11,138 nt of DNA from Frankiales bacterium (lineage in GTDB: Bacteria > Actinomycetota > Actinomycetes > Mycobacteriales > SCTD01): positions 1 through 11,138 of the forward strand of contig JAOPWK010000272.1 in assembly GCA_025965735.1 (NCBI GenBank), written 5' to 3'. Below the pieces are notes generated by a model. That model worked only from the letters and a program-made list of their open reading frames with translations. It had not been told where the DNA came from and searched no databases. A program made the position numbers and the translations under genes. Of this stretch, positions 1 through 6,572 are shown in pieces. The stretch's first letter is position 1, and each line of letters starts with the position of its first letter.

Positions 1-1336
1 CGGTGCCCCGCAGGTCCTGCTGGAGCTTGCTGTTCCACGCCTCCTGCAGCTCGCGGCGAGGCGCCACGGCGGCGACGCCCGCGGCGTCCATCTCGTCCAG
101 CGCGGACAGGACGTAGGCGATCTGCGACTCGATCATGTAGACGATCGAGTTGTGGCCGAGCCCGGTGTTCGGGCCGACGAGGAAGAACAGGTTGGGGAAG
201 CCGGCCACCGTCGTGCCGTGGAAGGCCGTCATGCCGGTGTCGGCCCAGACCTGCTTGAGCGTGCGGCCGTCCGCGCCCGTGATCCGTCCGGCGATCGGCG
301 GGTCGCTGACCTGGAACCCGGTGCCGAAGATGATCGAGTCGACCTCGTGCTCGTCGCCGTTGCTGTCGACGACAGAGCGCTCGCGCACCTCGACGATGCC
401 GCCGGTCACGACGTCGACGTTGGGCGCCGAGAGGGCCGGGTAGTAGTCGTTGCTCAGCAGGACGCGCTTGCAGCCGAGCCGGTACGTCGGCGTCAGCTTG
501 GCGCGCAGCACCGGGTCCGCGACCTGCTGAGCGAGCAGCCGCAGCGCGATCCGCTCCGCCACCCTCATGATCGCGGGCTGCACCGTGAAGCCGACCAGCC
601 AGGACTCGCGCAGCGCGTAGATGCCGGCCCGGTTGACCTTCTGCGCGGCCGGGACGGCCTTGTACAGCGCACGCTCGGCCTTGCTGATCGCGCGGTCGCG
701 GCGCGGCATCACCCACGGGGCGGTGCGCTGGAACAGCGTCATGCGGCCGGCCCGCTGCTGGACGTGCGGCACGAACTGGATGGCACTGGCGCCGGTGCCG
801 ACGACGGCGACGCGCTCCCCGGTGAGGTCGTGCTCGTGGTCCCAGGTCGCGCTGTGGAAGGTCGTGCCCGTGAAGGACTCCAGGCCGGGCAGCGACGGGA
901 CCTTGGGCTCGGACAGGCCGCCGCTGCCGAGCACGAGGACGTCGGCCACGACGGTCCCGCGGCTGGTCTCGACGGTCCAGGTCGCGCTGGGAGCGTCCCA
1001 GCGGGCGGCCAGCAGCTCGGTCCCGAAGCGCACGTGCGGCAGGACGCCGCGCTCGCGGGCGACCCGCTGCAGGTAGGCCTCGATCTCCGGCTGGGAGGAG
1101 AAGGCGCGCGTCCAGTCCGGGTTCGGGGCGAAGGAGAAGGAGTACATGTGGCTCGGCACGTCGCAGGCGCAGCCGGGGTAGCTGTTGTCGCGCCAGGTGC
1201 CGCCCACGTCGTGACCGCGCTCGATCACGACGAAGTCCAGGCGGCCGCGCTCGCGCAGGCGGACGGCGGTGCCGAGCCCCGCGAAGCCGGTGCCCACCAC
1301 CAGCACGCCGGTCCGGGCGGGCAGGTCGGTCGTCAT
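1..1336 (-). CDS. FAD-dependent class B monooxygenase, Baeyer-Villiger type (partial, 3' end missing)
   Basis: Likely uses FAD, NADPH and O2 to oxygenate a ketone or another small organic substrate; the substrate cannot be read from the sequence. Visible motifs: FAD Rossmann loop GTGFAG at residues 15-20, the GGTW...YPG..CD block at 45-59, the type I Baeyer-Villiger fingerprint FxGxxxHxxxWD at 155-166, and a second nucleotide-binding loop GTGASA at 180-185 for NADPH. Further on come a GTGF motif and the GPNTGLGHNS block common in this family. About 445 codons are present. Full-length relatives are near 490-500 residues, so roughly 50 C-terminal residues lie beyond the left edge. The ATG at 1336 is well supported: a GAGGAGG ribosome-binding site lies 4 nt upstream and the glycine loop follows 14 residues later. 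It is divergent from a TetR regulator with a palindromic operator between them, so substrate-induced derepression is likely (inference). The monooxygenase family is certain; Baeyer-Villiger activity rather than N- or S-oxidation is probable. Confidence 0.93.
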   Translation of the reverse strand, partial: MTTDLPARTGVLVVGTGFAGLGTAVRLRERGRLDFVVIERGHDVGGTWRDNSYPGCACDVPSHMYSFSFAPNPDWTRAFSSQPEIEAYLQRVARERGVLPHVRFGTELLAARWDAPSATWTVETSRGTVVADVLVLGSGGLSEPKVPSLPGLESFTGTTFHSATWDHEHDLTGERVAVVGTGASAIQFVPHVQQRAGRMTLFQRTAPWVMPRRDRAISKAERALYKAVPAAQKVNRAGIYALRESWLVGFTVQPAIMRVAERIALRLLAQQVADPVLRAKLTPTYRLGCKRVLLSNDYYPALSAPNVDVVTGGIVEVRERSVVDSNGDEHEVDSIIFGTGFQVSDPPIAGRITGADGRTLKQVWADTGMTAFHGTTVAGFPNLFFLVGPNTGLGHNSIVYMIESQIAYVLSALDEMDAAGVAAVAPRRELQEAWNSKLQQDLRGT

Positions 1337-1340
1337 GAAG

Positions 1341-1347
1341 CCTCCTC
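1341..1347 (-). promoter_or_regulatory. Ribosome-binding site of the monooxygenase gene
   Basis: The minus strand reads GAGGAGG, followed by CTTC and the ATG at 1336. This is a near-perfect match to the anti-Shine-Dalgarno sequence and fixes the start. It contrasts with the divergent TetR gene, which has no such site. Confidence 0.8.
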
Positions 1348-1351
1348 GTTA

Positions 1352-1384
1352 TTGCTACACAGGTGTAGCAACACAGATGTAGCA
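1352..1384. promoter_or_regulatory. Putative TetR operator: perfect palindrome plus tandem repeat
   Basis: Positions 1352-1360 (TTGCTACAC) and 1363-1371 (GTGTAGCAA) are perfect reverse complements around a 2-bp AG centre. In addition 1357-1370 (ACACAGGTGTAGCA) is repeated head-to-tail at 1371-1384 (ACACAGATGTAGCA) with one mismatch, giving a second, imperfect copy of the half-sites. The element fills most of the gap between a monooxygenase and a divergent TetR gene. TetR-family dimers usually bind such palindromes and often repress both flanking genes. Binding by the neighbouring regulator is inferred from position and symmetry. Confidence 0.75.
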
Positions 1385-1385
1385 T
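1356..1385 (+). promoter_or_regulatory. Possible promoter of the first TetR gene, inside the operator
   Basis: TACACA (1356-1361, 4 of 6 to TTGACA), an 18-bp spacer and TAGCAT (1380-1385, TAnnnT pattern) would start transcription near 1392, exactly at a GTG codon. The whole promoter overlaps the repeats, so a bound repressor would block it and produce autoregulation. The match is modest and is supported mainly by geometry. Confidence 0.4.
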
Positions 1386-1391
1386 GTGCTC

Positions 1392-2024
1392 GTGACCTCG
1401 GCAAGCCCCGTCAAGCGGCCGTACGCCGCCCGGCTGCCCCCCGCCGAGCGGCGCGAGCAGCTGCTCGAGGCGGCGCAGGCGATCGCCCTGGACCGGGGCT
1501 TCCACGCGGTCACCATCGACGGGGTGGCCAAGGCCTGCGGCGTCACGCGGCCGGTCGTCTACGGCGCGTTCGAGGACCGCACCGCGCTGCTCACCGGGAT
1601 GCTGGACCGGGCCGAGCAGCGCGTGATCCTTCAGCTCGCCGGCGTCTTCCCGCCCGTGCCCGGAGCCGACGACGACGTCGACCCCGACGACCTGCTCGTG
1701 CAGGGCATCACCGCCTACCTGACCGCGATCACCAGCGATCCCGACACCTGGCGGGTCATCCTCGTCCCGCCGGAGGGGGCGCCTCCGGAGCTCGCCGAGC
1801 GGGTCGCCCGGCAGCGCCGGCTGCAGCTGCGCGCGCTGCGCGGGCTGCTCGAGTGGGGGCTGCGCCGACGAGGCGGACCGGACGTCGACGCGGAGCTGTT
1901 CACGCGCGCCGTCTTCACGCTGGCCGAGGGCGCAGGCCGGCTGCTGCTCGAGCACCCGGACCGCTGGACGGTGGAGCAGGTCGCGCGCTTCGCCCGCGTC
2001 ACGCTGGCGTCCCTGCACCCCTGA
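1392..2024 (+). CDS. TetR/AcrR-family transcriptional regulator, likely controlling the monooxygenase
   Basis: About 210 residues, the usual TetR length. The N-terminal helix-turn-helix covers roughly residues 22-68, with the core DGVAKACGVTRPVVYGAF at 43-60. Relatives usually have a YxHF-type sequence where this protein has YGAF. The remaining all-helical part is the divergent ligand-binding and dimer domain, so the inducer cannot be predicted. Two starts are possible, GTG at 1386 and GTG at 1392, and neither has a Shine-Dalgarno sequence. I prefer 1392 because a TAGCAT -10 element 6 nt upstream would place the transcript start on that codon (leaderless). The gene is divergent from the flavin monooxygenase, with an operator-like palindrome in the gap, so it probably represses that gene and itself. 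The family call is firm; the target is inferred from position. Confidence 0.9.
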   Translation: MTSASPVKRPYAARLPPAERREQLLEAAQAIALDRGFHAVTIDGVAKACGVTRPVVYGAFEDRTALLTGMLDRAEQRVILQLAGVFPPVPGADDDVDPDDLLVQGITAYLTAITSDPDTWRVILVPPEGAPPELAERVARQRRLQLRALRGLLEWGLRRRGGPDVDAELFTRAVFTLAEGAGRLLLEHPDRWTVEQVARFARVTLASLHP

Positions 2025-2103
2025 TCCCGAGGCGGCTACCAGCCCGGGACAGACCGTGCGATCCTGGTCACACTTGGCTGGTCAGACCCACGGGAGAGGA
2101 TCG
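2025..2103. other. Intergenic gap upstream of the mce gene
   Basis: A 79-bp gap between the TetR stop and the mce start. It holds a purine-rich ribosome-binding site (GGGAGAGGA, 2092-2100) and two direct copies of CTGGTCA starting at 2064 and 2078. I see no convincing -35/-10 pair and no terminator hairpin, so it is unclear whether the mce gene has its own promoter or is read through from the TetR gene. Confidence 0.5.
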
Positions 2104-3456
2104 ATGTCACCGCCGCTGGTCTCCGGGCGCCGCCGCGTCAAGCAGCAGCTCGTCGGGCTGCTGTTCCTCGGCGTCCTCGCCGGGATCGTGACGCTGGCGA
2201 TCCTGCTGTACCAGAAGGCGTTCACCCCGGTCGTCATGGTCACGCTGCAGGCGAGCAGCATCGGCAACCAGCTCAGCACCGGCGGCGACGTCAAGGCGCG
2301 CGGCCTGCTCGTGGGCGACATACGCGACGTCGCCACCGACGGCGACGGGGCCACCATCACCATGGCGCTCAAGCCCGAGGCCGCTGCGCAGATCCCCAGC
2401 GACACCAAGGCCCGGCTGCTGCCCAAGACGCTGTTCGGGGAGAAGTTCGTCGCGCTCGAGTTCGAGGACGACTCCACCGCCGACCCGCTGTCCGAGGGCG
2501 ACGTCATCTCGCGCGACGACTCCGCGGTGGCCCGCGAGACCGAGCAGACCCTCAACGACCTGCTGCCGCTGCTCCGGGCGCTCAAGCCGGCGCAGGTCAG
2601 CACGACCCTGAACGCCGTGTCCGGCGCGCTGCGCGGCCGGGGCGACCAGATCGGCCGGAACCTCGAGCTGGTCGACACCTACCTCAAGGGCATCAACCCC
2701 GACATCCCCGCGCTGGGAGAGAACTTCCGCGGCGTGGCCGACTTCGCCGACAACCTCGAGCGGACGACGCCGGACATCGTCGAGGTGCTCGACAACCTGT
2801 CGGCGATCAGCGGCAACCTCGTGGACCAGGAGCAGGAGCTCAACACCTTCCTGACCTCCACGACCGGCTTCTCCGAGGAGCTCGGCTCCTTCCTCGAGGA
2901 GAACGACGAGCGGCTCATCACGCTGGCCCGGGACAGCCTGCCCGCGCTCCAGGTCTACGCGCGGTACTCGCCGGAGTTCCCCTGCCTGAGCGCTGGTCTG
3001 GTGAAGCAGGAGGGGCTGGCCCGGCAGGCCTTCGGCGGCCTGCAGCCCGGCCTGCACATCACGCTGGAGTTCGCCGAGGACCAGAACGGCTACCTGCCCG
3101 GGCAGGACGAGCCGGAGTACGGCGCGGACAACGGGCCGACCTGCCGTGGCCTGCCGCCCAACCCTGCGGTCGTCCCGTTCCCGATCGAGATCGAGGTCAA
3201 GGACGGCTACTGCGACGAGCAGGAGGAGGCGCCGGGCGTGCTGACCGAGTGCGTCCGCGAGGAGCCGGCCCCCGTCGGCGACGACGCTGCGTCGCAGCCG
3301 GCCGTGGCGCTCGCCCAGCGGGACCGGGACAAGGCGGCGGTGAACGCCGTCATCGGGCCGGTCCTCGGGGTCGCCCCTGCCGACGTGCCCGACCTCGCGC
3401 TGCTGCTGTTCGGGCCGGTCGCCCGCGGCACCCAGGTGGGGCTCGCCTCGGACTGA
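2104..3456 (+). CDS. Solo MCE (MlaD) family protein, MceA-like
   Basis: Mce proteins are the substrate-binding and conduit subunits of actinobacterial lipid or sterol importers; they are anchored in the membrane and act with YrbE permeases and an Mkl ATPase. The 450-residue product has a basic N-terminus, one membrane anchor at about residues 16-37, an MlaD-type beta domain at about 44-122 (VKARGLLVGDI and the LLPKTLFGEKFVALEF strand), then a long helical region to about 300 as in MCE C-terminal domains. A later block around residues 295-325 (FPCLSAGL, FGGLQPGLHITLEF) resembles MceA subunits. The acidic, proline-containing tail is less conserved. Start: ATG at 2104 with GGGAGAGGA just upstream; an in-frame GTG at 2056 lacks such a site and would add 16 residues of non-Mce character. 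Unusually, no yrbE or other mce genes adjoin it: the neighbours are a TetR gene and a convergent peptidase only 4 bp away. It may join a complex encoded elsewhere (inference). Confidence 0.9.
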   Translation: MSPPLVSGRRRVKQQLVGLLFLGVLAGIVTLAILLYQKAFTPVVMVTLQASSIGNQLSTGGDVKARGLLVGDIRDVATDGDGATITMALKPEAAAQIPSDTKARLLPKTLFGEKFVALEFEDDSTADPLSEGDVISRDDSAVARETEQTLNDLLPLLRALKPAQVSTTLNAVSGALRGRGDQIGRNLELVDTYLKGINPDIPALGENFRGVADFADNLERTTPDIVEVLDNLSAISGNLVDQEQELNTFLTSTTGFSEELGSFLEENDERLITLARDSLPALQVYARYSPEFPCLSAGLVKQEGLARQAFGGLQPGLHITLEFAEDQNGYLPGQDEPEYGADNGPTCRGLPPNPAVVPFPIEIEVKDGYCDEQEEAPGVLTECVREEPAPVGDDAASQPAVALAQRDRDKAAVNAVIGPVLGVAPADVPDLALLLFGPVARGTQVGLASD

Positions 3457-3460
3457 GGCA

Positions 3461-4303
3461 CTACCGGGTCTGCTGCACCACCCAGTCCCCACGCGGTGCG
3501 GGGTAGCACCGGCCCGGACCCGACTCGTAGCCGTCCGCGAACGCACGGGTGCGCTCGAAGCCCGAGCCGTGCGCCCGGGGGTCGGTGAACTTGGTCCCGG
3601 GCACGTCGCGGGCGGTGAAGACCGCCAGCGTCGCCTCGTCCAGGTCGCCGGCCTCGAGCATCCCCTGCCCGGCGACGTGCGCCGCCCAGGCGCCGGCGAA
3701 GCAGTCGGCCTGCAGCTCGTTCAGCACGCCCAGCGGCTCCCGCTCGGGCAGCCGCGCCTGCATCGCGTGCCCGAACTCGTGCGCCAGCACGAAGGCGGCC
3801 GCGAAGTCCCCGGAGCCGACGTAGTACGGGATGAGCAGGCCTGACTCGTCCCAGGCGATGAAGTCGCCCGCCGGGCAGTAGAAGGCGTTCTTGGCCGGCG
3901 CCCGCTCGCTGCCGCAGCGCGGGCCCGCCGACTCCTCCGGCCGGTAGTAGACGTAGCGCGACGGGCTGGAGTACCGGACGCCGAAGGCCTCTGGCAGCGC
4001 CTGGGACCAGTACTCGTCCAGCGAGCCGAGCACCTGCTGGACGGTGGCGGAGTACTCCTCGTAGTCGAACGCCGTCCGGGTGTCGGTCCGCAGCACGTCG
4101 TCGCCCGCGGGGGCCCGGCGCTCGACCGCGCCGGACTCCTCCTGCTGCCGCTGCTTGGCCTCCTCCACCGCGTCCCGCACGCGGTCGACGACCTCCTGCG
4201 CCCGTTGCCGCAGCGGGCTGTCGCCCTCCGACGGCACGGCGTCCAGGCAGCCGGTCAGCAGGGTGGTCGAGAGCAGGGCGAGGGCGAGCAGGCGGAGGCG
4301 CAC
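3461..4303 (-). CDS. Neutral zinc metallopeptidase, putative lipoprotein (YpfJ-like)
   Basis: A 280-residue product beginning with a lipoprotein signal: basic MRLR, a hydrophobic stretch, then the lipobox LTGC with Cys19 as the lipidation site. It should therefore sit on the outer face of the cytoplasmic membrane. A charged helical or coiled segment follows at about 31-57. The catalytic motif is HEFGH at 175-179, and the downstream NELQADCFAGAWA block at 195-207 supplies the expected acidic third zinc ligand (Glu196 is the best candidate). This combination matches the putative neutral zinc metallopeptidase family (PF04228 type). Cysteines at 130, 143, 201 and 266 could form disulfides. The substrate is unknown. 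The start is GTG at 4303; an in-frame TAG four codons upstream rules out a longer protein. It converges with the mce gene with a 4-bp gap and is divergent from a small membrane protein gene. Nothing shows a functional link to Mce beyond adjacency. Confidence 0.9.
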   Translation of the reverse strand: MRLRLLALALLSTTLLTGCLDAVPSEGDSPLRQRAQEVVDRVRDAVEEAKQRQQEESGAVERRAPAGDDVLRTDTRTAFDYEEYSATVQQVLGSLDEYWSQALPEAFGVRYSSPSRYVYYRPEESAGPRCGSERAPAKNAFYCPAGDFIAWDESGLLIPYYVGSGDFAAAFVLAHEFGHAMQARLPEREPLGVLNELQADCFAGAWAAHVAGQGMLEAGDLDEATLAVFTARDVPGTKFTDPRAHGSGFERTRAFADGYESGPGRCYPAPRGDWVVQQTR

Positions 4304-4335
4304 GCGCCAGCCCTACCCCGGTGCCCGCCGGTCAG

Positions 4336-4341
4336 TACCTT
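4336..4341 (+). promoter_or_regulatory. Possible -10 element for leaderless small membrane protein gene
   Basis: TACCTT fits the actinobacterial TAnnnT -10 pattern and lies 7 nt before the GTG at 4349, so transcription would begin at or next to the start codon. No good -35 hexamer is visible. The element lies in the 45-bp divergent gap with the peptidase gene. Confidence 0.35.
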
Positions 4342-4348
4342 CGGGCGG

Positions 4349-4588
4349 GTGCGCACCGACCGCCTGCTCCACCTGGGCTGCGGCCTGCTGGCGCTCAGCC
4401 TGCTCCTCGCCCTCGGCCTGTCCGGCACGCAGCCGGCGGACCCGGCCGTGCTGGCGCTGCTGTCCTGGGTGGAGTCGCTGCTGCTCGTCCTCGGTGCCGG
4501 CCTGCTCGTCGGGCACCTCGTCGTCCGTGCGCTGACGCCGCCGGTGACGATCGAGGAGGTCGTGCAGGACTGGTACGACGAGCCCTAG
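4349..4588 (+). CDS. Small two-helix membrane protein, unknown function
   Basis: I do not recognise this 79-residue protein. It has a short charged N-terminus (residues 1-5, VRTDR read with initiator Met), a hydrophobic segment at about 6-25, a short loop (GTQPADP), a second hydrophobic segment at about 33-59, and a conserved-looking polar tail with PVTIEEVVQDWYDEP. It is probably an inner-membrane hairpin with both ends on the same side. Start: GTG at 4349, chosen because the hydrophobic part begins immediately afterwards and a TACCTT -10 element lies 7 nt upstream. Reading further upstream in this frame gives low-quality sequence antisense to the peptidase gene. Its TAG stop overlaps the TAG stop of the opposite-strand biotin carboxylase gene through a shared CTAG. 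The codon pattern (G/C third positions, hydrophobic runs) supports it as a real gene, though it is short. Confidence 0.65.
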   Translation: MRTDRLLHLGCGLLALSLLLALGLSGTQPADPAVLALLSWVESLLLVLGAGLLVGHLVVRALTPPVTIEEVVQDWYDEP

Positions 4589-6567
4589 CCGGCCTCGGCC
4601 TGCACCGTCGCCAGCAGCTGGTCGACCACCACCTGGTCGCCGGCGCGCACCTGCAGGTCGGCCACCACGCCGTCGAAGGGCGCGGCCAGGGCGTGCTCCA
4701 TCTTCATCGCCTCCACGACCAGCAGCACGTCGCCCTTGGCCACCGCGTCCCCCGCAGCGACGCGCACCGCGATGACCGCTCCCGGCATGGGGCTGCGCAC
4801 GTCGCCGTCGTGGGTGCCGGCGCCGGCGCCCTTGCGTGCGGGGGGCAGCTCGGTGACGGCGTAGGTGCCGCCGAGCACGTGCACCCAGCTGGTGGCGCCG
4901 TCGACGGCCACCAGCGCCGTCGTCGTCCGGCCGTCGACGGTGAGCAGCAGCCCGTCGGGCAGCGGGGTCGCCTGGGCCCGCACCGCGGCGTCGTCGCCCA
5001 CCTGCACCGTCGCGCCGGACGGGTCGCCGCTGACGACGACCTGGAGAGGGTCGCCGCCAGGGCCGGCCACCCGCCAGACCGAGGTGGCGGTGCCGGACAG
5101 CCGCCAGCCGTCCGCCGACTCCCACGGGTCGACCGCCGTGCGGTGCCGGCGCAGCAGGCCGGAGAGCGCCGCCGCCGCGTACGCCTCGACCGGGGTGCTG
5201 TCCTGCGTCAGCGCCTCGAGCTCGCGCTCGATGAAGCCGGTGTCCAGCCGGCCGGCCTGCACCTCCGGGTGCGTGAGCAGCGTCCGCAGGAAGGCCGTGT
5301 TGGTGCCGACGCCGAGCACGACGTTCGCGGCCAGCGCCCGGTCGAGCTTGGCCAGCGCCGTGGCGCGGTCCGGCCCCCAGGCGATGACCTTGCTGAGCAT
5401 CGGGTCGTACGTCGTGCCGACCTGCACGCCCTCGACCAGCGAGCTGTCGATCCGCACGCCCTCCTCCGCCGGCTCCCGCACCAGCAGCGCAGGTCCCCCG
5501 GTGGGCAGGAAGCCGCGGGCCGGGTCCTCGGCGTAGACGCGCACCTCGACCGCGTGGCCGGTGAGGCGGACGTCGTCCTGGCTGAAGGAGAGCGGCTCGC
5601 CGGCGGCGACGCGGAGCTGCTGCTCCACCAGGTCCAGCCCGGTGACGAGCTCGGTGACCGGGTGCTCCACCTGCAGGCGGGTGTTCATCTCCATGAAGAA
5701 GAACTCGTCGGGGGCGTTCGCGCTGACGATGAACTCCACCGTGCCGGCACCGGTGTAGCCGACCGACCGGGCGGTGTCGACGGCGGCGCCGCCGATGCGC
5801 GCACGGGTCGCCTCGTCGAGCAGCACCGACGGCGCCTCCTCGACGACCTTCTGGTGCCGGCGCTGCAGGCTGCACTCGCGCTCGCCGAGGTGCACGACGT
5901 TGCCGTGCGTGTCGGCCAGCACCTGCACCTCGATGTGCCGCGGCGTGAGCACGAACCGCTCCAGGAAGAGCGTGTCGTCGCCGAAGCTGGACGCCGCCTC
6001 GCGCCGGGCGCTGGCCAGCGCCTCCGCGAGCTGCGCCGGCTCGTGCACCAGCCGCATCCCCTTGCCGCCGCCACCCGCGCTCGGCTTCACCAGCACCGGG
6101 AAGCCGACCTCGTCGGCGGCTGCGAGCAGGTCGGCGTCCGTCATGCCGGCCTCGGTGCGGCCGGGCACGACCGGCACCCCCGCCGCGCTGACCGTCTGCT
6201 TGGCGCGGATCTTGTCGCCCATCACGTCGACAGCGCTCGCGGGCGGTCCGACGAAGACGAGACCGGCTGCGGCGCAGGCGTTCGCGAACGCGGTGTTCTC
6301 GGCGAGGAAGCCGTAGCCCGGGTGCACCGCCTGCGCGCCGGTCTGCTCCGCCGCCTCCAGCAGCCGCTCGATGGACAGGTAGGACTCGCGCGCGTTCGCC
6401 GGTCCGAGGCGCACCGCGACGTCGGCCTCCCGGACGTGCCGGGCTCCGGCGTCGGCGTCGCTGTAGACGGCCACCGAGCGGATGCCCATGCGACGCAGGG
6501 TGCGGGTGACACGCACGGCGATCTCGCCGCGGTTGGCGATGAGGACGGTGTCGAACATGGAGGGCAT
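4585..6567 (-). CDS. accA1: Acyl-CoA carboxylase alpha subunit: biotin carboxylase and biotin carrier (AccA1/MccA-like)
   Basis: Carboxylates its own biotin using ATP and bicarbonate, then presents the CO2 to the carboxyltransferase encoded just upstream. The product is about 660 residues, the usual length for actinobacterial alpha subunits. Domains in order: biotin carboxylase N-domain at 1-115 (LIANRGEIAVRV); ATP-grasp at about 116-320 with glycine loop AGGGGKGM at 164-171, the ERECSLQRRHQK block at 229-240 and EMNTRLQVEHP at 293-303; biotin carboxylase C-domain to about 450; a linker of low similarity; and a biotinyl domain at about 587-656 with EAMKM at 619-623, where Lys622 carries biotin. 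All key residues look intact. The start at 6567 lies 5 nt after the carboxyltransferase stop; an internal ATG at 6558 (MFDTVLIANRG) is equally plausible. The tight spacing means co-transcription and probably translational coupling. The partner's type suggests methylcrotonyl-CoA as acceptor (inference). Confidence 0.95.
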   Translation of the reverse strand: MPSMFDTVLIANRGEIAVRVTRTLRRMGIRSVAVYSDADAGARHVREADVAVRLGPANARESYLSIERLLEAAEQTGAQAVHPGYGFLAENTAFANACAAAGLVFVGPPASAVDVMGDKIRAKQTVSAAGVPVVPGRTEAGMTDADLLAAADEVGFPVLVKPSAGGGGKGMRLVHEPAQLAEALASARREAASSFGDDTLFLERFVLTPRHIEVQVLADTHGNVVHLGERECSLQRRHQKVVEEAPSVLLDEATRARIGGAAVDTARSVGYTGAGTVEFIVSANAPDEFFFMEMNTRLQVEHPVTELVTGLDLVEQQLRVAAGEPLSFSQDDVRLTGHAVEVRVYAEDPARGFLPTGGPALLVREPAEEGVRIDSSLVEGVQVGTTYDPMLSKVIAWGPDRATALAKLDRALAANVVLGVGTNTAFLRTLLTHPEVQAGRLDTGFIERELEALTQDSTPVEAYAAAALSGLLRRHRTAVDPWESADGWRLSGTATSVWRVAGPGGDPLQVVVSGDPSGATVQVGDDAAVRAQATPLPDGLLLTVDGRTTTALVAVDGATSWVHVLGGTYAVTELPPARKGAGAGTHDGDVRSPMPGAVIAVRVAAGDAVAKGDVLLVVEAMKMEHALAAPFDGVVADLQVRAGDQVVVDQLLATVQAEAG

Positions 6568-6572
6568 CGAGC

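Noticed and set aside
2056..2103. Upstream GTG start for the mce gene
   Set aside because: It has no ribosome-binding site, and the extra 16 residues do not fit an Mce N-terminus. The ATG at 2104 has GGGAGAGGA just upstream.
152..2191. Very long plus-strand open frame antisense to the monooxygenase and extending through the TetR gene
   Set aside because: The translation is Arg/Ala/Gly/Asp-rich low-complexity sequence with no domain. It is a shadow of real genes in a high-GC genome where stop codons are rare.
3489..3505. Possible CCCC...GGGG hairpin as a terminator for the mce gene
   Set aside because: The arms pair imperfectly, there is no T-run, and it lies inside the coding sequence of the peptidase.
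2104..4303. Mce protein and metallopeptidase as a functional module
   Set aside because: They are convergent, not co-transcribed, and no motif links them. Adjacency alone is not enough without conserved synteny.
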